This document shows, in pieces, positions 18,596 to 27,366 of a stretch of DNA of 38,721 nt. Each line of letters begins with the position of its first letter. Positions within the stretch are counted from its first letter, which is position 1. The stretch is taken from positions 1 through 38,721 of the forward strand of contig CAIMWA010000642.1 in assembly GCA_903845045.1 (NCBI GenBank). The letters are read 5' to 3'. The notes under the pieces are model-generated. The model had not been told where the DNA came from. It made no database searches and was given only the letters and a program-made list of their open reading frames with translations. Origin of the DNA: an uncultured delta proteobacterium (lineage in GTDB: Bacteria; Myxococcota_A; Polyangia; Polyangiales; Ga0077539). Position numbers and translations under genes: made by a program.

Positions 18596-20323
18596 CTACT
18601 GGCACGCGCACGCCGCGCCGACGCACCGGCACACCGTTCCGTTGGAGCAGAGGTTGCCCGCGGTGCCCGTCGTGCAGGTCGTGCACGCGCTCGCGCTGCA
18701 CACGTCGGAGCAGCGGTGGCCGCAGGCGCCGCAGTTCACCGGGTCGTTGGTGAGGTGCGCCTCGCAGCCGCTGTTGATGTCGCCGTCGCAGTCGCCGTAG
18801 GACGCGTTGCAGCTCGCGATGGCCGGGGCGCCGCCGACGCACGCCGGCGTCGCGTGGGCGAAGGTCACCACGTTGCCGCAGTCGCCGCAGTTGAGCACGT
18901 CGGTGAGCGAGGCTGACTCGCAGCCGTCGACGGCGCTGCCGTTGCAGTTGCGGTAGTTGGGCAGGCACGTCGCGACGTCGCAGGTGCCGAGGTCGCACAC
19001 CGGCGTCGCGTGCGCGAGGGAGCACGCGTGGCCGCACGCGCCGCAGTTCGCGAGCGACGTGTAGACGTTCATCTCGCAGCCGTCGGCGTCGACGCCGTTG
19101 CAGTCCGCCGAGCCCGCGTCGCAGTGGTCGATGCGGCACACGCCGCCGACGCAGGCCTGCGTGGCGTTGGTGCGCGTGCACACACGGCCGCAGCCGCCGC
19201 AGTTGTCGACGCTCGTGGCGATCTGCACCTCGCAGCCGTTGCCGTGGTCCCCATCGCAGTCGGCGAAGCCCGGGAGGCACGCCCCGAAGGCGCACGCGCC
19301 GGCGCGGCACACCGCCGTGGCGTTGGGGTACTCGCAGCGCGTCGTGCACGTGCCGCAGTGGGTGATGTTGCTCGTGAGGTCGGCCTCGCAGCCGTTCGCC
19401 GGGTTGTTGTCGCAGTCGTCGAAGTTCGCGTTGCAGCCGACGACGGTGCACGTGCCGGCCATGCACGCGCCCGCTCCGTTCGTGGGGTTGCAGCGCGCGC
19501 CGCACGCGCCGCAGCTCGCGAGCGAGCTCTGCAGGTCCGTCTCGCAGCCGTTGAGGGCCATGCCGTCGCAGTCGCCGAAGCCCGTGGTGCACGACGCGAC
19601 GGCGCAGCTCCCGGCGGTGCATCGGCCCGTGGCGTTCACCGGCGCGCAGCGCGACCCGCACATGCCGCAGTTCAAGAGGCTCCCGGCGACGTCGGCCTCG
19701 CAGCCGTTGGCCGCCATGCCGTCGCAGTCGCCGAAGCCCGCGGTGCACGTCCCGACGGTGCACTGCCCGCCCGCGCAGCCCGCCATGGCGTTGGGGAGCG
19801 CGCAGTGGTGGCCGCACGCGCCGCAATTGTCGCGGTCCGTCGAGGTGACGACCTCGCAGCCCGTCGCCGCGTTCAGGTCGCAGTCGGCGAAGCCGTCGTT
19901 GCATCGCCCCTGCGCGCACGCGCCGGCGGTGCACACCGCGCCCGCGTTGGGGATCGCGCACGGCGCACACGACGCCGCGCCGCACCCGAACGCCGGGTCG
20001 TCCGCCGCGGCGCAGGCCTCGCCGCAGATGCGCTGGCCCGTGGTGCAGTGCAGGCACGTGCCTCCGTCGGTCACCACGCCGCCGTCGGTACAGAGCGCCG
20101 CGTCGGAGGCGTCGGTCGCGTCCGCGGCATCCGTTGCATCGGTCGCGTCCGCTGCATCCGCGACGTCGGCGGTCGCGGCGTCGGTGGCGCCGAGGTCGGC
20201 GCCGAGGTCCGTCGACGGCGCGTCCAGCACGCCTCCGGCATCGAGGACGCTGCCGTCGCCTCCGCAGGCGGCGAGGAGGGCAGCGCTGAGCACGAGGCAC
20301 ACGGAGCGGGTCGCGGTGGACAT
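18596..20323 (-). CDS. Lipoprotein of eight 52-residue cysteine-rich repeats
   Basis: The 575-residue product begins with a lipoprotein signal (lipobox LAAC), then an Asp/Ala/Thr-rich linker of about 55 residues with the short unit DATDAAD. Next comes a Cys-rich bridge, and then a tandem array. Each repeat is 52 residues (156 bases) with eight Cys at positions 7, 15, 26, 29, 33, 42, 47 and 52. The consensus is GFxDCDGxxxNGCE, NCGxCGxxC, NAxxxC and GxCxxxxC. The DCDG...NGCE part resembles a calcium-loop motif (inference). It should be a stiff, disulfide-rich stalk on the outer surface. Proteins of this kind are sometimes mislabelled as tryptophan synthase; nothing here supports that. The array ends in a short Cys-rich tail. 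Confidence 0.88.
   Translation of the reverse strand: MSTATRSVCLVLSAALLAACGGDGSVLDAGGVLDAPSTDLGADLGATDAATADVADAADATDATDAADATDASDAALCTDGGVVTDGGTCLHCTTGQRICGEACAAADDPAFGCGAASCAPCAIPNAGAVCTAGACAQGRCNDGFADCDLNAATGCEVVTSTDRDNCGACGHHCALPNAMAGCAGGQCTVGTCTAGFGDCDGMAANGCEADVAGSLLNCGMCGSRCAPVNATGRCTAGSCAVASCTTGFGDCDGMALNGCETDLQSSLASCGACGARCNPTNGAGACMAGTCTVVGCNANFDDCDNNPANGCEADLTSNITHCGTCTTRCEYPNATAVCRAGACAFGACLPGFADCDGDHGNGCEVQIATSVDNCGGCGRVCTRTNATQACVGGVCRIDHCDAGSADCNGVDADGCEMNVYTSLANCGACGHACSLAHATPVCDLGTCDVATCLPNYRNCNGSAVDGCESASLTDVLNCGDCGNVVTFAHATPACVGGAPAIASCNASYGDCDGDINSGCEAHLTNDPVNCGACGHRCSDVCSASACTTCTTGTAGNLCSNGTVCRCVGAACACQ
18809..19900 (-). repeat. Seven full 156-bp coding repeats (an eighth is degenerate)
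   Basis: Repeat boundaries by the 52-residue unit are 19745-19900, 19589-19744, 19433-19588, 19277-19432, 19121-19276, 18965-19120 and 18809-18964. A divergent eighth copy runs from 18808 to about 18660. All keep the same frame and the Cys spacing. The seventh copy has lost two of eight Cys. Copies two and three are nearly identical in parts (GFGDCDGMA, NGCE), which suggests recent duplication or conversion. Confidence 0.85.
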
Positions 20324-20361
20324 GGCGCGCGGAGGATAGCCCGGCGCGCACGAGATCCGAA

Positions 20362-22278
20362 CTACCGGTCCGACGTCGGCTCCGGGCGGGCGCGTCGCGA
20401 GGCCTCGCGCCGGGCGTCCGCGGCGCCGCCGGCATCGCCAAGGGCGTCGAGGAACACCGCCAGGTTGGACCATGCGCGGGGCCGGTCCGGGTCGAGGTCG
20501 AGGGCGTGCCCGGTCAGCGCCGCGGCCTCGCGAGGACGCCCCGCGCGCGCCTCGGCGAGCCCGAGGTCGATCCACGACGCGACGTGCCCGGGCCACACCC
20601 CGAGCGCCGCGCGCCACAGCGGGACCCCCGCGGAGATGTCGCGATGCGCCTCCCGCGCGCCCGCGGCGAAGAGCACCGTCGCGCCGATCCATCGTGCGCC
20701 CGCGCCCCGCGTCGCGGGCATGCGCGAGGCGACCCACGCGACGGCATCGCGGTCCGCGTTCGCGTCGTCGGGCGAGGGTGTCAGCCGCGCGAAGACCGGC
20801 GTCTCGCCTGCGAAGAGCGCCGTGCCCGGGGCGTCGTGGGCGTCGCCCTCCCAGCGCACGCGGTCCGGCGCCGACGCGAGGAGCCAGCGCAGCCTCGCAT
20901 CGCCGCGCTGGCCGACGTCCGGCGCTGCGAAGCGGTGCAGCAGCGAGCGACGAAGCTGCAGCCGTCGCCACGTCCACAGCGCGCCGAGGTGCGGCCGCGG
21001 GAGCACCGTCACGTCGGGTCGCTCGCCCTCGACCCACTGCGCCCACATCGCTCCGCCGCAGCCGTCGTCGGAGCCGCACAGCACGATGGACCGCACCGGC
21101 ACCGCGCCGAGGGCCCCGGCCCCGCCGAGCACCTCGCTGGCGACCCATCCGTCGGCGCGGCCCGCCCAGGCGCCGTCGCGGCGCAGGAGCACCACCGCCG
21201 CGAGCGCCACGACGCCGGCGGCCGTGGCCCGCGGACCCAATCGAGCGACCAGCGGGCGAAGCATCGCTCCGAGGGCGGCGGCGCCGCACACGGCGAGGCC
21301 GGCCTCGGCGACGAAGAGGGTCTGCCGATCGGCGGCGCCCATGGGGTTCACGGCGACGGCGTAGGCGAGGTCCGCGAGCGCAACCGCCGCCATGGGCATC
21401 GCGGCGCGCACGCGAAGCGCGCGGAGCACGCCCGCGACGCCGAGCAACGCGAAGGGCACGCCCAGGTCGTCGAGGATCAGGCGCACCGCCGCCGCGAGGT
21501 CCTCCGGAAGGCGCCACGCGACGAGCATGCGGCCCGCGAAGGCGCGACGAATGGACGCCGCGCTCAGGTGGTCGAGCACGGCGCGAGGCGTCGAGGGGTC
21601 GCCCCAGTCGATGGGTCCGCCGCGCAGCGCCGCGAGCGGGAGGTACAGCACCAGCGCCGCGGTGGTCATCGCCAGCGCCGCGACGGCGACCGCTGCGCGC
21701 AGCCTCGACCGGGAGCTCCCGTGGCGCAGCAGGGGCCACGACGTCATCGCGAGGGCGACGAGGGCCGCGGGGCGCGCCGTCGCGTGCGTCGCCAGCGTCG
21801 CGCCGAGGCAGAGCGCCGCGAGCCGCCGTCGTCGGGCGAGGGGCGCGGTGCCGCCGGTCAGCGTGAGCGCGCCGAGCGAGACGAGGAGCGCGCCGGCATA
21901 GACCTCCATCGCCGTGGCCGCGCGGAGCACCGTCGACGACGCCGCGAGCACCGCCCCGGCGAGTCCGCCGAGGGCCACGGCGAGCGCTCGATCACCCTCG
22001 ACGAGCCGCGCCGTGAGCACCGCCGCGCAGCCGCACGCGAGGGCCATGAGCGCGCCCACGGCGAGGTTCGCGCGAAACGCGAGGTCGCCAACGGGCACGA
22101 GCATCGCTAGGCGCACCGCGAGAAGGTCCGCCGCGAAGCCCGTGGGGTGCGCGACGTCGAGGAGGAACGCTGCGGCGGTCAGCTCGCCGGCGTCGCGGTG
22201 CGTGATCGAGGGGGCCGCGCCGGACGCGAAGCAGAGCGCCGCGGGGAGCGCTCCCGCCGCGAACGCCCGCCGGAGCAC
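20362..22278 (-). CDS. DUF2723-like polytopic membrane protein with TPR-like tail
   Basis: The 638-residue product has the luminal motif HRDAGELTAAAFLLDVAHPTGF, followed by RLAMLVPVGDLAFRANLAVG, the signature of the DUF2723 (TMEM260/O-mannosyltransferase-like) family. About ten membrane helices follow, ending near residue 380. A soluble region comes next, and the C-terminus (WRAALGVWPGHVASWIDLGLAEARAG, LTGHALDLDPDRPRAWSNLAVFLDALGD) looks like two or three TPR units. A role in transferring sugars from lipid carriers to exported proteins is plausible but unproven. The GTG start (22276-22278) overlaps the TAG of the upstream lipoprotein gene (TAGTG), indicating coupling. Confidence 0.75.
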   Translation of the reverse strand: MLRRAFAAGALPAALCFASGAAPSITHRDAGELTAAAFLLDVAHPTGFAADLLAVRLAMLVPVGDLAFRANLAVGALMALACGCAAVLTARLVEGDRALAVALGGLAGAVLAASSTVLRAATAMEVYAGALLVSLGALTLTGGTAPLARRRRLAALCLGATLATHATARPAALVALAMTSWPLLRHGSSRSRLRAAVAVAALAMTTAALVLYLPLAALRGGPIDWGDPSTPRAVLDHLSAASIRRAFAGRMLVAWRLPEDLAAAVRLILDDLGVPFALLGVAGVLRALRVRAAMPMAAVALADLAYAVAVNPMGAADRQTLFVAEAGLAVCGAAALGAMLRPLVARLGPRATAAGVVALAAVVLLRRDGAWAGRADGWVASEVLGGAGALGAVPVRSIVLCGSDDGCGGAMWAQWVEGERPDVTVLPRPHLGALWTWRRLQLRRSLLHRFAAPDVGQRGDARLRWLLASAPDRVRWEGDAHDAPGTALFAGETPVFARLTPSPDDANADRDAVAWVASRMPATRGAGARWIGATVLFAAGAREAHRDISAGVPLWRAALGVWPGHVASWIDLGLAEARAGRPREAAALTGHALDLDPDRPRAWSNLAVFLDALGDAGGAADARREASRRARPEPTSDR

Positions 22279-22769
22279 TACTGGGCGCAGTTGGAGAAGA
22301 CGAGGTTCACGTCGGCGCTGAGCACGCGGGAGTCGCCGGTGGCGTGCGCGCCGGTGCAGTGCACGACCACGTGCACGCCGCCCGAGGTGGCAGAGCTCGT
22401 GTCGGTGCAGCTGCCGCTCGCGGTGAACGTCGCGTCGCCGAGCACGAAGGTGGCGTTCGGCGGCAGCCGGGCCTGCCCCGCCACGGCGGGCGGGAGCACC
22501 AGCGTCATCTGCTTGAACTCCCCGGCGGGCGCGCTCTCGCGGGTGAGCGCGATGCTCCACTGGCCGTTGGAGACCGAGCAGCTCCCGAGCATGCCCGAGC
22601 CCGCCGCGAGCGCCGTCGCCCGATTGAAATCGAAGGACTGCTGCGTCGGCGCCTGGCCCGCGACGGTGGTGCTCACCGACGCGGTGCCCTGCACCGTCAG
22701 CACGTCGCCGCCGCAGCCGGCGAGCAGCGCGAGGGTCGTGGCGGCGAGAAGCGTGGGATGGATCTTCAT
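22278..22769 (-). CDS. Small lipoprotein coupled to the DUF2723-like gene
   Basis: The 163-residue product starts MKIHPTLLAATTLALLAGCGG (lipobox LAGC) with GAGAGG 8 bases upstream of the ATG at 22767-22769. The mature part is a beta-rich domain with six Cys (GSCSVSNG, GSCTDTSS, VHCTGAHA, FSNCAQ at the end). No named family is recognised. It shares one base with the next gene's start, so it is made in step with the membrane protein and could be a partner or substrate of it (inference). Confidence 0.75.
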   Translation of the reverse strand: MKIHPTLLAATTLALLAGCGGDVLTVQGTASVSTTVAGQAPTQQSFDFNRATALAAGSGMLGSCSVSNGQWSIALTRESAPAGEFKQMTLVLPPAVAGQARLPPNATFVLGDATFTASGSCTDTSSATSGGVHVVVHCTGAHATGDSRVLSADVNLVFSNCAQ

Positions 22770-22913
22770 GCGTTCAACCTCTCCGCGGCGCGACGCAGGG
22801 CGCGCGCCAGCCTCCGAACCGGACGGGAACGCGGGATTTCTACCACCGTTCACGACGGGGCGTGCGCCGGCGTTCGCGGCCGGGGTGTCAACGCGGGTGT
22901 ACGGTGCGCGCCG

Positions 22914-23615
22914 TCAGCGCTCGCGCCAGAGCCGCGCCTTGAGCGCGAGCAGGTCGCGTCCCACGCGGTAGATCGTCCGCCACCCGGCGCTCTTGCTCTG
23001 CCCGGCCCGCCGCGGGACGCAGGTGATGGTCACCTCTCGCGTCCGCAGCCCGAGGCGCGCGGCGCGGATCGGGAACTCGAAGTTCAGGAAGAACGAGTCC
23101 GGCGCGAGCTGCCGCGGGTGGAACAGCTCGCGGCGGAAGAGGTACGGACCGTCGGAGCGCATCTCGACGCCGTGCACCGCGCGGATGAGCCCGCGCACGC
23201 CCGCCGACATGACCTTGCGGTGCAGCCCGTCGTCGCGGCCGCGGTACACCGAGAACACCACGTCGACGTCATCGTCTGCGGCCGCGGCGAGCAGCACGTC
23301 GAGCTCCTCCGGCGGGATCTGCCCGTCGGCGGGGAGGAACGTGACCCACCGCCGCGTCGACGTCGCCACGCCGGCCTTGAGGGCGCCGCCGATGCCTCGG
23401 TTCGCACCGAGCGAGAACGCCGTCGCGTGGGCGTCTCCGGCGAGCACCTCGCGGGCCCGCGCGAGCGTCGCGTCGGTGCTGCCGTCGTCGACGAAGACGA
23501 GCTCCGCCACGGCGCTGCGCGACCGCAGCCACCGGTGGATCTCGCCGAGCACCGCGGGCACGTTCTCGGCTTCGTGAAAGGCGAAGACCACCACCGCAAG
23601 GTCGTCGGCGTTCAC
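22914..23615 (-). CDS. Family 2 glycosyltransferase (polyprenyl-phosphate type)
   Basis: The 233-residue protein is a compact GT-A enzyme. VVVFAFHEAENV leads the nucleotide-sugar site, VFVDDGSTDATL gives the first Asp set, GANRGIGGALKAG follows, and FLPADGQIPPEEL carries the metal-binding Asp. The size and the absence of C-terminal membrane helices resemble dolichol-phosphate mannose synthase, so the acceptor is probably a lipid or polyprenyl phosphate (inference). GTG 23613-23615 overlaps the stop of the acyltransferase gene by 4 bases. It is the last gene of a three-gene coupled cassette with the terpene synthase. Confidence 0.88.
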   Translation of the reverse strand: MNADDLAVVVFAFHEAENVPAVLGEIHRWLRSRSAVAELVFVDDGSTDATLARAREVLAGDAHATAFSLGANRGIGGALKAGVATSTRRWVTFLPADGQIPPEELDVLLAAAADDDVDVVFSVYRGRDDGLHRKVMSAGVRGLIRAVHGVEMRSDGPYLFRRELFHPRQLAPDSFFLNFEFPIRAARLGLRTREVTITCVPRRAGQSKSAGWRTIYRVGRDLLALKARLWRER

Positions 23616-24136
23616 GGTCGCATCCGGAGCACGCGCGCGGGCACGCCGGCCACCACCGCGAAGGGCGGAACGTCGGCGGTGACCACGGCGCCGGCGCCCA
23701 CGACCGCCCCGCGTCCGACGCGCACGCCGGGCAGGATGACGCTGTTCACGCCGAGGTCGCAGTCGTCCTCGATGACGACCTCGGCCATCTCGACGGGCGA
23801 GAAGAGCACGGGCACGTCGCGGCCCGCCTCGGCGTGCGTCGACGTGATGATCCGCACGCCCGGACCGATGCCCACGCGCTCGCCGACGCGCAGCCCGCCG
23901 GCGCTGTGGAAGAAGCACATCTGGCCGATCCAGGTGTGCGCGCCGATGACCATCTCGTTGCGGTAGTAGCCCTTCAAGATGGCCTGATGGCCGACGTACA
24001 CGTCGTCGCCGAGGGAGATGTTCTCGGGGTGGAACACCATGACCCCGCGCTCGAAGACGCAGCCCTCGCCGAGGGCGCGGAACTGCGACGGCTCGAACTC
24101 GCCGGTGCCGTGCGAGCGGTTGCGGTGCGCGCTCAC
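23612..24136 (-). CDS. Left-handed beta-helix acyltransferase
   Basis: The 174-residue protein is built of hexapeptide repeats: ISLGDDVYVGHQAILKGY, MVIGAHTWIGQMCFF, LRVGERVGIGPGVRI, VVIEDDCDLGVNSVILPGVRVGRGAVVGAGAVVTADVPPFAVVAGVPARVL. STHAEA supplies the expected catalytic His. The family forms trimers and moves acetyl or other acyl groups from acyl-CoA to sugar hydroxyl or amino groups. With neighbours making a terpene and a glycosyl transfer, a sugar on an isoprenoid lipid is a plausible acceptor (inference). It starts at GTG 24134-24136 and overlaps both adjacent genes by 4 bases. Confidence 0.88.
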   Translation of the reverse strand: MSAHRNRSHGTGEFEPSQFRALGEGCVFERGVMVFHPENISLGDDVYVGHQAILKGYYRNEMVIGAHTWIGQMCFFHSAGGLRVGERVGIGPGVRIITSTHAEAGRDVPVLFSPVEMAEVVIEDDCDLGVNSVILPGVRVGRGAVVGAGAVVTADVPPFAVVAGVPARVLRMRP

Positions 24137-25065
24137 GGAGCCCCCACGGCGGGGAGGCCCGCGTCGAGGCGCTCGTCGAGGGCGCGCACGGCCTCGAGCA
24201 CCGTGGCGCGGGAGAGCTTCGCGCCGGGACCCTCGTGGGCCACCACGTCGAGCGTCGCAAAGGCGAGGATCACCGGCAGCGCGGTGAACTCGACGTAGCC
24301 CCGGGGCGCGCCGGCCACCTGCAGCGCCGACACGTAGCGCACGGCGCGGTGCAGGTCGTGCCGCGCGAGGGAGAGCACCTCGGAGCGGGGCGTGTCGGCG
24401 GGGAGGTACGCGCGGCCGTCGCGGGCGTCGTCGGTGGCGTCCTTGAGGATGTTCACGAGCTGCAGGCCCTCGCCGAAGGCCACGGCGTTGTCGCGCAGCG
24501 CGCGCTCGATCTCGTGCCGCGCGGCCTCGGGGCTGTGCAGCACGAAGAGGTCCGTGAGCAGCTCGCCGACGATGCCCGCGACGACGTAGCAGTACGACCG
24601 AAGCTCCGGGAGCGAGGCCAGCCGCAGGCCGCCGCGCGCGTCGCTGCGTTCGACGAAGGTGCGCATGCCCTGGGCCGTGCGCCGGGCGTGGTGGATCACC
24701 GCCGCGCGCGTCTCGACGTCGAGGTCGGCCAGCGCCGCGAGCACCTCCGGCGTCGCCGCGACGAGCGCCGCGTAGCCGTCGTGATCCGCCGGGTGCGCCG
24801 CGGTCCACGCCTCGGCGAGCACCGTCGCGACGGGCGGAACGACGCCGTGCAGCGCGAGGTTCGCGTCGCCGAGGAGCTCGTCGAAATCGAGCAGGGCCTG
24901 GATGCGCGCGGCGCGAGGCCACGCGGCGGCGTCCTCGAAGGTGTCGGCGATGCGGAAGAGCAGGTACGCGAGCGTCGTCGCGCGCCGCGTGGGCTCCGGC
25001 AGCCGCGGGATCGACAGCGCGAAGGTGCGGCTGGTCCGCTCGAGCAGCCCGGACAGGTCGATCAT
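24133..25065 (-). CDS. Squalene/phytoene synthase family enzyme
   Basis: The 310-residue protein condenses two prenyl diphosphates head to head. It shows SRTFALSIPRLP, the first Asp-rich motif as DTFED (Asp41, Asp45), YCYVVAGIVGELLTDLF, and the second motif NILKDATDDARDGRAYLP (Asp209, Asp213). This second motif with ILKD and GRAYLP looks more like squalene synthase than CrtB, but product chain length cannot be fixed by eye. No reductase, desaturase, cyclase or HpnD/HpnE partner lies nearby. ATG 25063-25065 is chosen because the SxxFA region starts about 10 residues later; its ribosome site is weak. First gene of a coupled three-gene cassette. Confidence 0.9.
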   Translation of the reverse strand: MIDLSGLLERTSRTFALSIPRLPEPTRRATTLAYLLFRIADTFEDAAAWPRAARIQALLDFDELLGDANLALHGVVPPVATVLAEAWTAAHPADHDGYAALVAATPEVLAALADLDVETRAAVIHHARRTAQGMRTFVERSDARGGLRLASLPELRSYCYVVAGIVGELLTDLFVLHSPEAARHEIERALRDNAVAFGEGLQLVNILKDATDDARDGRAYLPADTPRSEVLSLARHDLHRAVRYVSALQVAGAPRGYVEFTALPVILAFATLDVVAHEGPGAKLSRATVLEAVRALDERLDAGLPAVGAP

Positions 25066-25120
25066 GGCAACGGGAGGGAGACACCCGCCGCGCCGCGCCG
25101 TCAAGCGCAGCGCGAGGCGT

Positions 25121-27256
25121 TCAGAGGTTGTCGAAGGCGTTGCCGCTGCGGTCCGCGCCGGAGCCCTGGAGCGCGTGAAGGAAGTCCACGCGGCGCCGCT
25201 CGCCGAGGCGCCCGCCGGTGAGCGCGCCCTCGACGAGCTCGTAGCCGAGCAGCGCGAATACGCGGCCACGCCAGAAGATCGGGCGCGCGTTGCCGTACCA
25301 GTCCGCGCACGACGCGACGCAGTGGTCGTCGGTGCTGGGAGCGGATCCGCTGCGCAGCGAGCCCGCGTCTGTGAAGCGCAGCCCGTCGACGCCGAGAAAG
25401 AGCACCGAGCTCGAGACGTTGCGGAGCTGCGACCAGCCGCCCTCGTCGTTGCCGCGGGTGATGGGCAGCCCGAGCATGCCGCGACGGTCGCCGCTCGGGA
25501 GGTAGAAGAACCCGTGCGAGCGCGTCTCGCCCTGCGCCGCGCCGCGCACCGTGTGCCGCCCGGCCACCGCGGGGGTGTCGTCGAGGGCGATGGCGCTGAA
25601 GGTGAGGCCGCCGTCCTCGTTGCCGACGGCGAGGGCGTCGCGGCCGAGGGGCTCGAGGCGCTCGATGGAGTGCGTGACGTCGACGCGCGCCGTGGTGTCG
25701 TGCGCGACGTCGTAGACCCACACCGGGTGCGTCGCGCCGGCGGGCCTGGCGCCGCCCCAGCCCTGGCCCGCGCCGTAGAGGAAGTGGTCGCCGACGAAGC
25801 GGTCCTGCAGCGTGCCGGCGTCGGCCTCGACGCGGGGGAGACCGCGGTACGCCGAGCCCGCCATCTCCGGGAGCTCCTCGCTGAAGCGCGAGACCGGAAC
25901 GCGCAGGAAGCCCACGTCGCCGCCGCGCGTCTCGCTGTTCCACATGCCGTCGCCGCCGCCCTCGGCGCGCACGAAGACCCGCAGCGTGCCGGCGCTCTCG
26001 TCGAAGGAGAACTGGTCCAGGGGGTTCCCGCGGGCGCGCACCGCGCCGATGGCGTCGCACGACAGCGGCATGCGGTAGACCACCGCGGGCGGCGGGCGCC
26101 GCGCGTCGATGGCGGGGTCGCCGGCGGGCTCCGGCTGGCCGTCGACCCAGAGGTACACGGCGCTGCCCGACACGTAGAACGTGCGCCCGGCGGGGCCCAC
26201 GACGCCGACGGCGCGGCAGTCGAAGCCGCGGCCCGACAGGTCGCACGACATCACCGTGTGGATCACCGGCCCGTAGCCCACGGACTGCACCGGCCGGAAG
26301 AGCGCCGAGTACGGGAGCACGGTCTCCCAGGCCGCGTCGGGCGCGCGGCGGATCGACGGGAGGTTCGCGTCGGCGGCCTCGTGCAGCGGCACCGGCATGT
26401 ACATCACGAGGTGGTGGCCCACGAGGCGGCTCGCGTAGTTCCGCGACGAGTAGTAGTCGCTCGAGCGCACGAAGAGCGTGTCGCGCCAGCGCATGTGCCC
26501 CGTCGCGTCGATGTCGAAGAGCCCCACCTCCGAAGCGCGCGCGGCGTAGCTGTAGCCGATGACCACGATGGTGTCGCCGTCGACGAGCATCTCGTCGTAC
26601 CAGCCGCCCGGCGCGCGCCCGCGTCCGTACGCGTCGACCATGGACACCGGCGTCATCGCCGCGTCGCCGAGGCGCACCGAGAAGAGCCGCCCGCGGCGCA
26701 GGATCACGAGCTGGTCGCCGTGCGTCTTGACGATGTCGCCCTCGTCGACGCCCTGCACCTGGTTGTTCGTGATGCCGTCATCGGCGTTCGCGACGCGCGT
26801 GCCCGGACCGTTCGTCGCCGTGGTGCCCGTCGCCGCCGACGCACGTCCGGCCGGCGCTGGCGCCACCGCGGTCGGGGCCGGAGCCGCGGCAGCCTGGGCC
26901 ATCGGCGGTGCGGGGGGCGCCGAGGCCGACTCCGCCATCATGCCACCGAAGCCCTGGGTGCCGATGTTGCCGAGGCCGAAGCCCGAGCCCCCCTCGGCCG
27001 CACCATGTCCGCGACGGTTGCGGTTCGAGCGAGCGGCGCGCGCGTGGATCCACGCCTGCAACGCCTCGGCGCTGCCGAAGGGCGTGAGGCGCGTGGCGGG
27101 GGCCGTCGACACCGAGGCGTCCGTCGCGGGCGCGCCGGCGTCGCGGGTGGCGGGCGGCGGCACGTCGGGCGTGGGCGTGCGCGGCGCGGGCGTGCGCGGC
27201 TGGCAGCCGAGCGCGAGGAGTGCGGCGAGAAGCGGGGTGCTGTTCAGTCTTCGCAT
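25121..27256 (-). CDS. Beta-propeller domain lipoprotein
   Basis: The 711-residue product has a lipoprotein signal (MRRLNSTPLLAALLALGC), a Pro/Ala/Thr linker, and a Gly-rich plus Ala/Pro-rich region to about residue 150. A large beta-propeller of the PF09826 type follows. Its entry motif is NNQVQGVDEGDIVKTHGDQL, and blade-like turns follow, such as RLFSVRLGD, VVIGYSYAARASEVGLFDID and TLRVFVRAEGGG. Function of the family is not established; surface or periplasmic scaffolding is likely. ATG 27254-27256 has GAGG 8 bases upstream. It is divergent from rel with 146 bases between. Confidence 0.88.
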   Translation of the reverse strand: MRRLNSTPLLAALLALGCQPRTPAPRTPTPDVPPPATRDAGAPATDASVSTAPATRLTPFGSAEALQAWIHARAARSNRNRRGHGAAEGGSGFGLGNIGTQGFGGMMAESASAPPAPPMAQAAAAPAPTAVAPAPAGRASAATGTTATNGPGTRVANADDGITNNQVQGVDEGDIVKTHGDQLVILRRGRLFSVRLGDAAMTPVSMVDAYGRGRAPGGWYDEMLVDGDTIVVIGYSYAARASEVGLFDIDATGHMRWRDTLFVRSSDYYSSRNYASRLVGHHLVMYMPVPLHEAADANLPSIRRAPDAAWETVLPYSALFRPVQSVGYGPVIHTVMSCDLSGRGFDCRAVGVVGPAGRTFYVSGSAVYLWVDGQPEPAGDPAIDARRPPPAVVYRMPLSCDAIGAVRARGNPLDQFSFDESAGTLRVFVRAEGGGDGMWNSETRGGDVGFLRVPVSRFSEELPEMAGSAYRGLPRVEADAGTLQDRFVGDHFLYGAGQGWGGARPAGATHPVWVYDVAHDTTARVDVTHSIERLEPLGRDALAVGNEDGGLTFSAIALDDTPAVAGRHTVRGAAQGETRSHGFFYLPSGDRRGMLGLPITRGNDEGGWSQLRNVSSSVLFLGVDGLRFTDAGSLRSGSAPSTDDHCVASCADWYGNARPIFWRGRVFALLGYELVEGALTGGRLGERRRVDFLHALQGSGADRSGNAFDNL

Positions 27257-27366
27257 GGCGTTGCCCTCGTAGACGTCCGATGGTCGAGGAAGTTCCGCCG
27301 TTCGTCCCCGCCGGCGCGCGAAACCTTTGCGACGCACGCCGATTCCCTGGCGTTCGTGCCATTCCG

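Noticed and set aside
18809..19900. CRISPR-like or non-coding tandem array of 156-bp units
   Set aside because: The unit length is a multiple of three, the frame is continuous, and conservation follows codons with fixed Cys spacing, so these are protein repeats.
22886..22891. TTGACA on the minus strand upstream of the small lipoprotein gene at 22769
   Set aside because: No acceptable -10 box lies 16-19 bases downstream (only GC-rich sequence), so I did not call a promoter. The same holds for 15265-15270 before the duplicated-domain lipoprotein.
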